This document shows positions 1-7,151 of a stretch of 21,208 nucleotides of DNA, piece after piece; within the stretch, counting starts at the first letter, position 1; every line of letters starts with the position of its first letter. Below the pieces are notes generated by a model. That model did not search any database, had not been told where the DNA came from, and was given only the letters and a program-made list of their open reading frames with translations. Both the position numbers and the translations under genes were made by a program. Source of the stretch: CAYJUM01 sp964478915 (lineage in GTDB: Bacteria; Nitrospirota; Nitrospiria; Nitrospirales; Nitrospiraceae); assembly GCA_964478915.1 (NCBI GenBank), contig CAYZKG010000037.1, positions 1 to 21,208 of the forward strand, read 5' to 3'.

Positions 1-2360
1 GCCATCTCGGCCAGCCGCTTTTCCACCCGGCCGAACAGCGTGCCGTCCGGGTAGTGTCCGTCGAGCCCCCGGTCCCCCGCCGGCATGCCGGTCAAGAGTT
101 CCATCACTTCCTCCACGGTATTCACTGCGTAAACCATGAAGCCTCCGTCGCGGACGGCCTCCACAACCTCCTTGCGCAAGGCCAGATGTTTCGCATTTCG
201 GACCGGAACGATCACGCCCTGGCTCCCGGTGAGGCCCTGCTGGTGACAGGACTCGAAGAAGCCCTCGATCTTTTCGTTCACGCCGCCAATCGGCTGGATC
301 TCCCCGAGCTGGTTCACGGATCCCGTGATGGCCAGGGACTGGCGAATGGGGACGTCAGCCAGGCTGGAGAGGATGGCAGCGAGCTCGGCGACTGCCGCGC
401 TGTCCCCCTCCACCTCGGAGTAGGTCTGCTCGAACGTCAGCGACGCGCTGAGGGCGAAGGGATGATGGCCGGCGAACTTGCCTGCCAGGAAGCCGGCCAG
501 CGTCATGACCCCCTTGCTGTGCACGTGACCCGCCAGCTCCGCCTCCCGCTGAATGTCGATGACACCCTTGGTGCCGACGAACGTCCGGGCCGTGATCCGG
601 CAGGGACGCCCGAAGGCATAGTCACCCACGAGGTGGACCGAGAGGCCGTTCACTTGGCCGACCGCTTCACCCTGCAGATCCACGATCAGTGTGCCTTCCT
701 TGATCTCGTCCTGGACCCACTGTTCGGGCAGGTTGGCCCGGCGCCGTTTCTTGGCCACTGCCTGCTCGACGTCGGCCTGCGCGACACGCGACCGGCTGTT
801 GCGGCTCGCCCAAAACGCCGCTTCCCGGATGATATCGGCGAGGAGGCTGAGACGGAGCGAGAGCCGATCGTGGCGTTCGGCCATTCGCAGGCTCTGGTGG
901 ATCAATTCGGCGACCGCTCCCGCTTCGAAGTGGGGAAGCCCCTCGTCCCGGCACAGCCGGGCCACGAATCGGCCATACAAGCGGTCCAGGGCCTCATCGC
1001 GAGGGACATCCACATCGAAGTCGGCTTTCACCTTGAAGATCTTCTGGAAGTCCTCCTCATAGGCCTGCAGCAGGTGGTACACGAGCGGTGGGCCGACCAT
1101 GATCACCTTGACGTTCACCGGCAGAGGCTCGGGCCTCAACCCTGTCGTGGAGAAGCCGAAGAACTCGCCGGGATCTTCGATCTTGACCTCCCGGGTTTTG
1201 ATGGCTCGTTTGAGCGCGTCCCAAGCGAAGGGCTGCCGCAGCAGATCCATGGCGCTGAGGATCAGGTAGCCCCCACTGGCCTGGAGAATCGCTCCAGCTT
1301 TGATCTCCGTGAAATCCGTGAAGACCACGCCCAGGTGGGCTTTCCGCTCGATCTTTCCGATAAGGTTCGCGTACGTCGGATGCGATTCCACCACGACCGG
1401 TGCGCCGCCGTCCGCGGCATGCTCGACGACGAGATTGACCTGATATCGCGTGGCATCCGGCTGGCGCCCCACCGCCTCCAGGCCCGGAAACGGCAACGGC
1501 GGCCCTTCACGAGGCAGGAAGTCCTTGTAGTTGGCCACTATATCGTCGTGGACGCGTTCGAGATAGTCCACGACCGCGGGGAGCGCTTCATAGGTGCGGC
1601 GGAGCGTTTCAAATCGGACGGTCAGCACGTTGTTGACGAGCTGTCGGTCCATGTCGCGGCGGCGTTGTTCGGCTTCGTGGTCCAGCGCATGGACGCGGAC
1701 ATAAAATTCCCGGATCTCGCTTTCAAGCGCCTTTCGTCTGCCCTCGAGTTCTTTGCGCTCCGCTTCGGAAAGGCCGGCTATTTCCTTGTCCGTCATGGGA
1801 CGGCCCGCCTTCAGCGGCACCAGGCTGAACCCCATGGGCGTTTCCTCGAAGACGAACCCGCGCATGCGGCCGAGATCGGTCAGCTCCTTGAAGAGCGCCT
1901 TTTTCCGGGTTTCCGCCTCCTCGAAAAGTTTGGCTTTGGCTTCAATATACGTCGCGCTTTCGAACAGCTTGGGAATGTCGCGGCGCAGGCCCTCGATCAG
2001 ACCGGCCATCGCCTGTTTGAACGTCCGGCCTTGGGCCGCAGGGAACGAGAGGCACCGGGGCCTGGAGGGGTCCCGGAAGTTGTTCACGTAACACCAGTCC
2101 GGAGGCGGCGGAGCGGAGTGGGCCACGCGCTTGACCATCTCCTTGGCGACCGACCACTTCCCCGACCCGATCGGACCGGAGACGTAAAGATTGAATCCCG
2201 GGCTCTCCATACGCAGCCCGAAGTCGATGGCTGCGACGGCGCGTTCCTGTGCGATCGGTTCCTCCAGCGGGGGCAGCTCGCTGGTATCCCGGTAGCCGAG
2301 CTGCCCGGGGTCCACGGCGGGTGAGAGGGCCTCGATGGGAAGCTTGAGCGCCTCGATCAT
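1..2360 (-). CDS. Lon-like (COG1067-type) AAA/serine protease, 3' end beyond window
   Basis: Reading the minus strand from ATG 2360 gives 786 residues with no stop, running off the left edge; the family is usually about 800 residues, so only a short tail is missing. The C-terminal third is a Lon S16 protease domain: the motif VEGDSAA carries the nucleophile Ser654 and GGVNEKIEG carries Lys697, the 43-residue Ser-Lys spacing known from Lon. The N-terminal ATPase region has a P-loop GPIGSGKW (Lys68) with Trp in place of the usual Thr/Ser, and the hydrophobic strand GGYLILSAMD where a Walker B Asp would be expected; from memory this family often has degenerate Walker motifs. Residues about 110-260 are charged and probably helical. 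The start overlaps the stop of the upstream HPF gene (ATGA), so the two are translationally coupled. Expected role: cytosolic protein quality control. Family confident, substrates unknown. Confidence 0.9.
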   Translation of the reverse strand, partial: MIEALKLPIEALSPAVDPGQLGYRDTSELPPLEEPIAQERAVAAIDFGLRMESPGFNLYVSGPIGSGKWSVAKEMVKRVAHSAPPPPDWCYVNNFRDPSRPRCLSFPAAQGRTFKQAMAGLIEGLRRDIPKLFESATYIEAKAKLFEEAETRKKALFKELTDLGRMRGFVFEETPMGFSLVPLKAGRPMTDKEIAGLSEAERKELEGRRKALESEIREFYVRVHALDHEAEQRRRDMDRQLVNNVLTVRFETLRRTYEALPAVVDYLERVHDDIVANYKDFLPREGPPLPFPGLEAVGRQPDATRYQVNLVVEHAADGGAPVVVESHPTYANLIGKIERKAHLGVVFTDFTEIKAGAILQASGGYLILSAMDLLRQPFAWDALKRAIKTREVKIEDPGEFFGFSTTGLRPEPLPVNVKVIMVGPPLVYHLLQAYEEDFQKIFKVKADFDVDVPRDEALDRLYGRFVARLCRDEGLPHFEAGAVAELIHQSLRMAERHDRLSLRLSLLADIIREAAFWASRNSRSRVAQADVEQAVAKKRRRANLPEQWVQDEIKEGTLIVDLQGEAVGQVNGLSVHLVGDYAFGRPCRITARTFVGTKGVIDIQREAELAGHVHSKGVMTLAGFLAGKFAGHHPFALSASLTFEQTYSEVEGDSAAVAELAAILSSLADVPIRQSLAITGSVNQLGEIQPIGGVNEKIEGFFESCHQQGLTGSQGVIVPVRNAKHLALRKEVVEAVRDGGFMVYAVNTVEEVMELLTGMPAGDRGLDGHYPDGTLFGRVEKRLAEM

Positions 2361-2902
2361 AACTTTGTTCTTGCCGTGAGCGGATTCACTGTTGTGGCCT
2401 GCAGCCCCTTCTCGCCTGGCTCCGCGTTGAAGGCCACTTCCGTCCCGTCTTCCAGCTCCTCGAATCTCAGGCCGTGCAGTGCGTTGCGGTGGAAATACAC
2501 TTCGCCGCCGCCGTCCTGCAGAATGAATCCGTACCCCTCCTCCGGGAACAATTTGCAAATCACCCCCCGCATGGGAACCGGTGCAACCCGCACCTCACGC
2601 GAGGCGCGCTTCTCGCGGTACCGCCGCAGTTCCGTCTCGACCGCGAAGAACGCCGTGCGGATCGCTTCTTCGAACGTTTTGTCCTCCTTGCGGGAGGTGA
2701 TCGTGTGGCGTCCCGGCAGGGTGACCACCACGAGCGCTTCGGCCACCTTGACCGCCTTTCTATGGTGGCGATTCTTGGTCAGGGTGACCCGCCCATGAAT
2801 GAGGTCGTCATGGCCGGCCTGCAGGCCGGCCATCCGCTTCTCGATCTCGCTCTTCCACCGTGGCGTCATCGCCACGTTCCGGCTTTCGATCTGGAGCTCC
2901 AT
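2357..2902 (-). CDS. HPF/RaiA ribosome hibernation domain fused to cold-shock domain
   Basis: A 181-residue protein. Residues 1-100 look like the ribosome-associated HPF/RaiA (S30AE) fold: MELQIESRN opening, a basic middle strand, VVVTLPGRHTITSRKED, then the helix KTFEEAIRTAFFAVETELRRY. Residues 111-172 are a cold-shock OB fold with RNP1-like GYGFI (123-127) and RNP2-like VYFHRNA (135-141). Known HPF domains bind the decoding region of idle 30S subunits; the cold-shock domain adds a nucleic-acid-binding module in place of the dimerisation tail of long HPF. AAGGAGA lies 4 bases before the ATG, a strong ribosome binding site supporting this start. It heads a two-gene unit with the Lon-like protease, suggesting a shared starvation or stress response (inference). 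Confidence 0.9.
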   Translation of the reverse strand: MELQIESRNVAMTPRWKSEIEKRMAGLQAGHDDLIHGRVTLTKNRHHRKAVKVAEALVVVTLPGRHTITSRKEDKTFEEAIRTAFFAVETELRRYREKRASREVRVAPVPMRGVICKLFPEEGYGFILQDGGGEVYFHRNALHGLRFEELEDGTEVAFNAEPGEKGLQATTVNPLTARTKL

Positions 2903-2940
2903 CGTTTCTCCTTCTTCTTTCCTCCTACCTGCGCCGTCGT

Positions 2941-2973
2941 CGCCTGACCTTCGAAAAAGGTCGTCGGGAGGCG
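2941..2973. repeat. Imperfect hairpin upstream of the HPF gene
   Basis: GACCTT (2946-2951) and AAGGTC (2957-2962) form a 6-bp stem around CGAAA, flanked by CGCCT (2941-2945) and AGGCG (2969-2973). It lies 39 bases before the HPF start in the minus-strand leader or promoter. It may be a leader structure; nothing else supports a function. Confidence 0.35.
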
Positions 2974-3043
2974 TAAGATCCGTGACTTGCCGACGGTATG
3001 AGCCTCAGACTTGCAGGGAAACAAAACACATGCCAAGACGTGA

Positions 3044-3055
3044 CCCCACGTGGGG
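3044..3055. promoter_or_regulatory. 12-bp perfect palindrome CCCCACGTGGGG in divergent intergenic region
   Basis: The 301-base gap between the divergent HPF (minus) and phosphotransferase (plus) genes holds no convincing small gene. Besides the hairpin at 2941-2973 it contains the perfect palindrome CCCCACGTGGGG. A position between divergent genes fits an operator, but no regulator is identified and no convincing -10/-35 pair is visible on either strand. Confidence 0.3.
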
Positions 3056-3203
3056 CGAAGTCGTTAGGGTCCCAGGAACGGGCAACTCCTTAAATCAATC
3101 AGAGAGATGGGCCTCCTTCCGGCTTTGTCCCCCTTGCCGGACCGGGCCCTACGAGTGTGGTCTTTGGCTACATCGGCAGTCTCGACCTGTAGCAGGATGA
3201 CGC

Positions 3204-4301
3204 ATGGCGCTTCTCCATCGTAAACACCTGGAGGAATACCTGCGGCAGCGGTTCGGCCCGACGGTCGAATTGTTAGCCTATGGCCCCATCGGAGAGGAGA
3301 CAACAGGCCCGACGCTCAAAGGCTACGGCTACGGCGCCCCGGTCCGGCTGGTGTTCCGCCTGGGGCGCACAACCAAACGCGCCGTCCTTGAGACGATGAA
3401 GCCCGGTCCGTTCGGGCATGAGCACCCGGCCGACCGCGCGCAGGCCCTGCTCTGGGACTTCGACTCCTACGGCCGCTTGCCCCATCACGTGAGGGCGCTG
3501 GACGTAGGCGCGTTCACCGCGGACGGCTCGATGTTCTCCGTCGCGCCGGCCCGGGAATTTTTCGTGGTGACCGAGTGGGCCGACGGCACGAGCTATCATC
3601 AAGATCTCGAACGGCTGGCCCGGACCGGCCGGCTGCTGAGGGTGGACCGGGAACGGGCGAATGCGTTGGTGGACTATCTGGTCCGGATCCACCGGGTCCG
3701 GCGCCACGACCCCGATCTCTATCGGCGTCGGGTCCGGGAGCTCATCGGTCACGGCGAGTGCATCATGGGACTCACCGACAGCTATCCCGCTCGGTTCGGC
3801 TTCATCACCCCGGTGCTGCTCCGATCCATCGAGGAAGCTTGCAACCGCTGGCGCTGGCGCCTCCGGGCGCGCACGTCCCGGCTCGCGCAGGTCCACGGCG
3901 ACTTTCATCCCTATAATGTCCTCTTTCGGTCCGGGCGCGCGCGGCGGGAGTTCACCGTGCTGGACCGCTCCCGCGGAGAATGGGGTGAGCCCGCCGATGA
4001 CCTGACGGCCATGACGATCAATTATCTTCAGTTTTCCTTGTGTCGCTGGGGGAAATTACACGGGCCGTTCGAGGTCCTGTTCCGAGGGTTCTGGGACCGG
4101 TACATGCGCCGGAGCGGAGACCGCAGTGTGGCTGAAGCGGCTGCGCCCTTCTTTGCGTTCCGGGGCCTGGTGGTGGCGAGCCCCCTGTGGTATCCGCACT
4201 TGGCGATGAGCGTGCGCCGATCGCTCTTTCGTTTCATCCAGAACGTGCTGGCAGCCGAGCGCTTCGATCCGGCCGATGTGAATCGGTATTGCTCCGAATA
4301 G
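3204..4301 (+). CDS. Aminoglycoside-phosphotransferase-fold kinase (APH/choline kinase family)
   Basis: A 365-residue protein with the APH-type kinase fold. The catalytic loop VHGDFHPYNVLF is complete (His231, catalytic Asp233, Asn238). It is followed 15-20 residues later by LDRSRGEWGEPADDL, where Asp254 is the metal-binding Asp of the motif usually read as (I/L)D(F/W)...GdpxxDLA. The N-terminal lobe has alternating strands (PVRLVFRLG, KRAVLETMKPG). No signal peptide or membrane segment; cytosolic. AGGA 7 bases before the ATG supports the start. The family phosphorylates hydroxyl groups of small molecules, and the sequence does not reveal the substrate. The next gene, 39 bases on, is another small-molecule kinase of a different fold, so the two may act on one metabolite or in one resistance or lipid step (inference). 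An antibiotic-resistance role should not be assumed. Confidence 0.8.
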   Translation: MALLHRKHLEEYLRQRFGPTVELLAYGPIGEETTGPTLKGYGYGAPVRLVFRLGRTTKRAVLETMKPGPFGHEHPADRAQALLWDFDSYGRLPHHVRALDVGAFTADGSMFSVAPAREFFVVTEWADGTSYHQDLERLARTGRLLRVDRERANALVDYLVRIHRVRRHDPDLYRRRVRELIGHGECIMGLTDSYPARFGFITPVLLRSIEEACNRWRWRLRARTSRLAQVHGDFHPYNVLFRSGRARREFTVLDRSRGEWGEPADDLTAMTINYLQFSLCRWGKLHGPFEVLFRGFWDRYMRRSGDRSVAEAAAPFFAFRGLVVASPLWYPHLAMSVRRSLFRFIQNVLAAERFDPADVNRYCSE

Positions 4302-4302
4302 G

Positions 4303-4333
4303 CGCGAGGCGCGGGGCACGAGGCGCTTGGCAA
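4303..4333 (+). repeat. Dispersed GGCGMGAGGCGC-type repeat (family B) between kinase genes
   Basis: The whole 39-base gap between the two kinase genes is a G-rich tandem motif (GGCGCGAGGCGCGGGGCACG, then AGGCGCTTGGC). Its GGGCACGAGGC core recurs before fdsA at 20054-20082 (AGGGCACGAGGCTCTAGGC), and related units occur at 10861-10920 and 18808-18894. Confidence 0.55.
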
Positions 4334-4340
4334 GAATCCG

Positions 4341-4976
4341 ATGAACTCTGATCTCACCCCTCACCCCTCACCGGGACCCATTGCAGCCTCTGGAGGGGCA
4401 CCCATTGCATTCCCGGGAGCAATGGGTCCCGGTGCCCCCCCTCACGGCTCCGCGTTTGCGGTCTGGGTCACCGGGTTGCCGGCTTCCGGGAAGAGCACGA
4501 TCGTCGCCGCGTTGCGCCCGCGCCTGGAGGCGTTGGGCTTGCGCGTGGAGGTGCTGGGGTCGGATGACGCGCGCCGCCTCCTCACGCCCGCGCCGACCTA
4601 CTCTCATGAGGAGCGCGAGCTGTTCTATCGGGCGCTGGCGTTTGCGGGAAGCCGGCTGGTGGCACACGGCATCACGGTGATCTTCGACGCCACCGCCAAC
4701 CGGCGGGCCTACCGGGACTTCGCCCGGAGCTTGATCCCGCGGTTCGTGGAGGTCGCGGTCGAGTGCCCGCTCGACGTGTGCATGACACGCGATCGGAAGG
4801 GGACCTACCTGAAGGGCCGGACGGGTAAGTCCGTGACGGTGCCGGGGCTGCAGGACCCGTACGAGCCGCCGCTCACTCCGGCAGTCACGATCGATACCAC
4901 GCGGATGGATCCCAACGCGGCGGCGGAGCTGATCGTAGCCGCGCTACGGGCTCGGCGGTGGGGTCCCGCGGCGTAG
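4341..4976 (+). CDS. APS-kinase-like (CysC family) P-loop kinase
   Basis: A 211-residue protein. Residues 38-200 follow the adenylylsulfate kinase pattern: FAVWVTGLPASGKST (P-loop 45-53), VLGSDDARR (71-79) in place of the usual LDGDNVR, IFDATANRRAYRD (115-125), then CPLDVCMTRDRKGTYLKGR and DPYEPPLTPAVTIDT, where CysC has its DPYE.P..P...LDT segment. The changed DGDNVR motif leaves it open whether the substrate is APS or another alcohol or sulfo-nucleotide. Residues 1-37 are not part of the fold: they are encoded by a 14-bp inverted repeat (4371-4384/4419-4432) of the dispersed family A. An in-frame ATG at 4422 (184 residues) inside the repeat's right arm is an alternative start and would remove most of the odd N terminus. 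It follows the phosphotransferase gene and is probably co-transcribed with it. Confidence 0.78.
   Translation: MNSDLTPHPSPGPIAASGGAPIAFPGAMGPGAPPHGSAFAVWVTGLPASGKSTIVAALRPRLEALGLRVEVLGSDDARRLLTPAPTYSHEERELFYRALAFAGSRLVAHGITVIFDATANRRAYRDFARSLIPRFVEVAVECPLDVCMTRDRKGTYLKGRTGKSVTVPGLQDPYEPPLTPAVTIDTTRMDPNAAAELIVAALRARRWGPAA
4371..4432 (+). repeat. Inverted repeat inside 5' end of the CysC-like gene
   Basis: CCGGGACCCATTGC (4371-4384) is the perfect inverse of GCAATGGGTCCCGG (4419-4432), with a 34-base loop that repeats GGGGCACCCATTGC. It is preceded by CTCACCCCTCACCCCTC. The same order, CTCACCCC then GGGACCC(A/G)TTGC, occurs at 16091-16122 inside another gene and in the same reading frame (LTP...GP[IV]A). 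It therefore belongs to a dispersed palindrome family (family A). Confidence 0.7.
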
Positions 4977-5007
4977 CGATCAGCGGTTCGAGCGAGCATG
5001 CCAGATC

Positions 5008-5042
5008 CCTCACCCTGACTCTCCCCCCGACGGGGCGAGGGA
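5008..5042. repeat. Family A palindromic repeat after the CysC-like gene
   Basis: CCCTCACCCTGACTCTCCCC, then CCGACGGGGCGAGGGA, is an imperfect palindrome of the CCCTCACCC...CTCTCCCC type seen at 7557-7611 and 16088-16197. It starts 32 bases after the stop codon and could act as a transcript end structure, though there is no T-run. Confidence 0.5.
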
Positions 5043-5051
5043 ATCCCCAGA

Positions 5052-5170
5052 TTGACAATATGCCGGTCGTCAGCTTGACAATACCTTGACAATTCCGGCT
5101 ATCGGTGGCCATGCGGTTGGCGAGAAGATTGACAATTTGAAATTAGCTATATTGACAATATATTGACAAT
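5052..5170 (+). promoter_or_regulatory. Array of six phased TTGACAAT octamers (candidate operator)
   Basis: Exact TTGACAAT copies start at 5052, 5075, 5086, 5129, 5152 and 5163. The steps are 23, 11, 43, 23 and 11 bases: two copies of a three-site module (23+11) about four helical turns apart, so all sites fall roughly on one face of the DNA. Four copies are preceded by A. The last copy extends into TGACA-ATG-TGTCA, which is palindromic. The array ends 18 bases before the start codon of a winged-helix gene and surrounds that gene's best promoter, so autoregulation is the simplest reading (inference). Confidence 0.75.
5137..5164 (+). promoter_or_regulatory. Candidate sigma70 promoter of the winged-helix regulator
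   Basis: TTGAAA (5137-5142) and TATATT (5159-5164) are separated by 16 bases and each match the sigma70 consensus in five of six positions. The -10 sits between octamers 5 and 6 and overlaps the last. Initiation near 5171 would leave a leader of about 17 bases without a Shine-Dalgarno sequence. Each octamer also contains TTGACA, a perfect -35, but no good -10 lies at the right distance from them. Confidence 0.4.
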
Positions 5171-5187
5171 GTGTCACCCTCTGCCTC

Positions 5188-6198
5188 ATGGACCCCAAGC
5201 GCAGAATACGCGCCTATCTCGGCCGGCGACCCTCGGCGACCGGCGGGGAGCTCCGGGCCCATCTGGGGCTCAGCCGGCAAGCCCTGAGCGTGCACCTCCG
5301 GAGCTTGATCGGCGCCGGACAGGTCGTGCGGTCCGGTACGACCCGGGGCGCTCGCTACTGGCTGGCAAGCCGGGCGCCGGCTGCGACGATCGTCGCCCGC
5401 TCCCTGCGCATACAGGGCCTTGACGAGGATCGTGTTTGGGAAGACCTAGCGAGGTACCTGAACCTGCACCGCGTCCTGCGGCCAAATGTGGAAGCAATCA
5501 TCCGCTACGCCTTCACCGAGATGCTCAACAACGCGATCGAGCACTCGGAGGCGGACCGGTGTACGGTCCGCTTCAGCCTGGAAGCGGGTGCAGTCTCGTT
5601 CGAGGTCCGTGATCCAGGGATCGGAGTGTTCCATTCCATTGCGTCCAAGCTTCGCCTGCCGGACGAAGAGACGGCCCTCATCGAGTTGGTAAAGGGCAGA
5701 ACCACCACAATGCGGGAGGCGCACACCGGAGAAGGAATCTTCTTCACCTCGCGGGTGGCGGATCGGTTCGTGCTGCGATCCCACCGGATCGAGGTCGAAT
5801 GGGACTCGGCCAGGGAGGACTTCTTTGTGTCCAAGCGGCGCCTTCTGGCCGGCACCGATGTCCGCTTCGAAGTCCAGCGCACCACCCGGCGGCGGCTGGA
5901 GGACATCTTCAGAGAATTTGCGCCCGAAGAGTACGATTTCCAGTTTCAAAAGACCAAAGTGCTCGTCAAGCTATTCCGGCAGGACTATGTCTCCCGCTCC
6001 GAGGCCCGGCGACTGTTGGCGAACCTGGAAAAGTTCAGCGAGATCGTGCTCGACTTTCGCGACGTCCGATCGGTAGGACAAGGGTTTGCCGATGAGGTGT
6101 TCCGGGTCTTCGCCCGCCGATATCCGACGATCGCCATCAGGACCGAGAATACGACCCCCGTCATTGACGCCATGATTCGCCACGTGGCGTCGGGGTAA
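5188..6198 (+). CDS. Winged-helix / GHKL ATPase / STAS-like (DUF4325) regulator
   Basis: A 336-residue protein with three modules. Residues 5-60 form a winged helix-turn-helix (ATGGELRAHLGLSRQALSVH, then a wing GTTRGARYW). Residues 95-230 form a GHKL ATPase fold: N box EMLNNAIEH (111-119), G1 box RDPGIGV (141-147), G2-like HTGEGIFF (179-186). Residues 255-330 resemble the STAS-like DUF4325 domain (VLDFRDVRSVGQGFADEVF). The arrangement recalls an anti-sigma-factor kinase and its STAS antagonist joined in one chain and tethered to DNA. No His-phosphorylation (H-box) helix or receiver domain is present, so it is not a classical sensor kinase. No Shine-Dalgarno precedes the ATG at 5188. Six TTGACAAT boxes upstream suggest it regulates itself. 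Domains good; signal, partners and targets unknown. Confidence 0.82.
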   Translation: MDPKRRIRAYLGRRPSATGGELRAHLGLSRQALSVHLRSLIGAGQVVRSGTTRGARYWLASRAPAATIVARSLRIQGLDEDRVWEDLARYLNLHRVLRPNVEAIIRYAFTEMLNNAIEHSEADRCTVRFSLEAGAVSFEVRDPGIGVFHSIASKLRLPDEETALIELVKGRTTTMREAHTGEGIFFTSRVADRFVLRSHRIEVEWDSAREDFFVSKRRLLAGTDVRFEVQRTTRRRLEDIFREFAPEEYDFQFQKTKVLVKLFRQDYVSRSEARRLLANLEKFSEIVLDFRDVRSVGQGFADEVFRVFARRYPTIAIRTENTTPVIDAMIRHVASG

Positions 6199-6267
6199 AA
6201 TGGGCACCCACGGTCTCAGCCCACCCGCTGAAGCCCCGCCATGAGGCTATCAGCGTTCAGGGTCCGG

Positions 6268-7131
6268 TCATCTGAACACTAGGACCGGAATGGTCGAACG
6301 GTGGAGCACGCCGTGCGAGACGCTGCCCAGGAGGAAACGGGACAGCTCCGAGCCGGCCCGTGAGCCGACCGCGATCAGGTCCGCATTCAGCGCCGTCGCC
6401 TGCTGGATGATCACGGTGGCCGGCGAGCCCATTCCGACGAGGCCGGAGGCCTGGTAGCCGAAGGGGGAGAGCTGTCCCGCCAGGTCCCACACAAACGCCC
6501 ACGCACACCGGAGCGTCTTCTCCCGCAGCGACTCGGTCTGTGAGATCCCTCCCGGCCAGATGGGCTGACCGAGCGGAAGCACGGTGAGGGCTGTGACCTC
6601 CGGGCAGTGCCTGAACGGTTTGAGCGACAGCACGCGTCTGGCTGCCTCCACATCCTCGGGGCCCTCCACCGCCAGAACGATGGATCGCAGGGATGGCGCC
6701 GGCCCATTGACCACCAGCACGGGGCACGGCGCGTTCGCGGCGACCCGATGCGAGACGCTGCCCAGCATGACCTCCTCGATCGCGCTGCGACCGCGAGTCC
6801 CCATGAGGATGAGGTCGGCGTGCTCCCGTTCCGCGACGGACACGATCACCTCGGCCGCTTTTCCCACTTCCAGGCGCGTGGAAATCGGCCCTGTGTCCGC
6901 CGGCAGGAGCGAGGTGACGCCCTTGAGCAGGCGCTCACCGTCCTCCCGCATCCCTTTCTCAACCGTCCGGTAGATGTCTTTCGCCACCTCCGGCATCATC
7001 ATCGGGTACCCCGGCCTCGGCGCATCCAGCGCGTGCAGGATGGTCACCCGCTCGGCCGGAACGAGATGGGCCATGAATCGCGCCGCTTCCTGGGATTGCT
7101 CTGATCCATCGACCGCCAACAGGATGCGCAT
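6268..7131 (-). CDS. Tandem universal stress protein (two UspA domains)
   Basis: Starting at ATG 7131 the protein has 287 residues; GGAGGG lies 6 bases before this codon, so it is preferred to the in-frame ATG at 7155, eight codons upstream. Two UspA domains follow one another. Domain 1 opens with MRILLAVDGSEQS and ends with the nucleotide-binding motif GTRGRSAIEEVMLGSVSHRV and CPVLVV. Domain 2 ends with GSRAGSELSRFLLGSVSHGV and IPVLVF. Both keep the G-2x-G-9x-G(S/T) pattern of ATP-binding Usp proteins, the second with Ala near the first Gly. It is the last gene of a minus-strand run and lies 20 bases after the stop of the HhH protein. It converges on the regulator gene at 6198 across a 69-base gap without a clear terminator. 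Confidence 0.9.
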   Translation of the reverse strand: MRILLAVDGSEQSQEAARFMAHLVPAERVTILHALDAPRPGYPMMMPEVAKDIYRTVEKGMREDGERLLKGVTSLLPADTGPISTRLEVGKAAEVIVSVAEREHADLILMGTRGRSAIEEVMLGSVSHRVAANAPCPVLVVNGPAPSLRSIVLAVEGPEDVEAARRVLSLKPFRHCPEVTALTVLPLGQPIWPGGISQTESLREKTLRCAWAFVWDLAGQLSPFGYQASGLVGMGSPATVIIQQATALNADLIAVGSRAGSELSRFLLGSVSHGVLHRSTIPVLVFR

Positions 7132-7151
7132 CTTGATCCCTCCAATGTGTT

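Noticed and set aside
54..2324. Long plus-strand open frame of 756 codons
   Set aside because: It is antisense to the Lon-like protease. The minus strand shows intact protease motifs and correct Ser-Lys spacing, while the plus-strand translation has no recognisable domain and is rich in His, Arg and Pro as expected of a high-GC shadow.
3204..4301. Antibiotic resistance kinase
   Set aside because: Only the general APH fold is visible; no resistance-specific motif or mobile context supports it.
5052..5170. TTGACAAT copies as a CRISPR array or plasmid iterons
   Set aside because: Eight-base units with 3-35 base spacers are far too short for CRISPR, and no cas gene, replication initiator or DnaA boxes are nearby. 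An operator array before a DNA-binding gene fits better.
5163..5423. Alternative frame starting inside the last octamer
   Set aside because: It overlaps the regulator in another frame and lacks any domain; the frame from 5188 carries three recognisable domains.
6255..6288. Hairpins GTTCAG/CTGAAC and CCGGTC/GACCGG at the usp 3' end as a terminator
   Set aside because: Stems are six bases, overlap the coding end and each other, and have no T-run on either strand.
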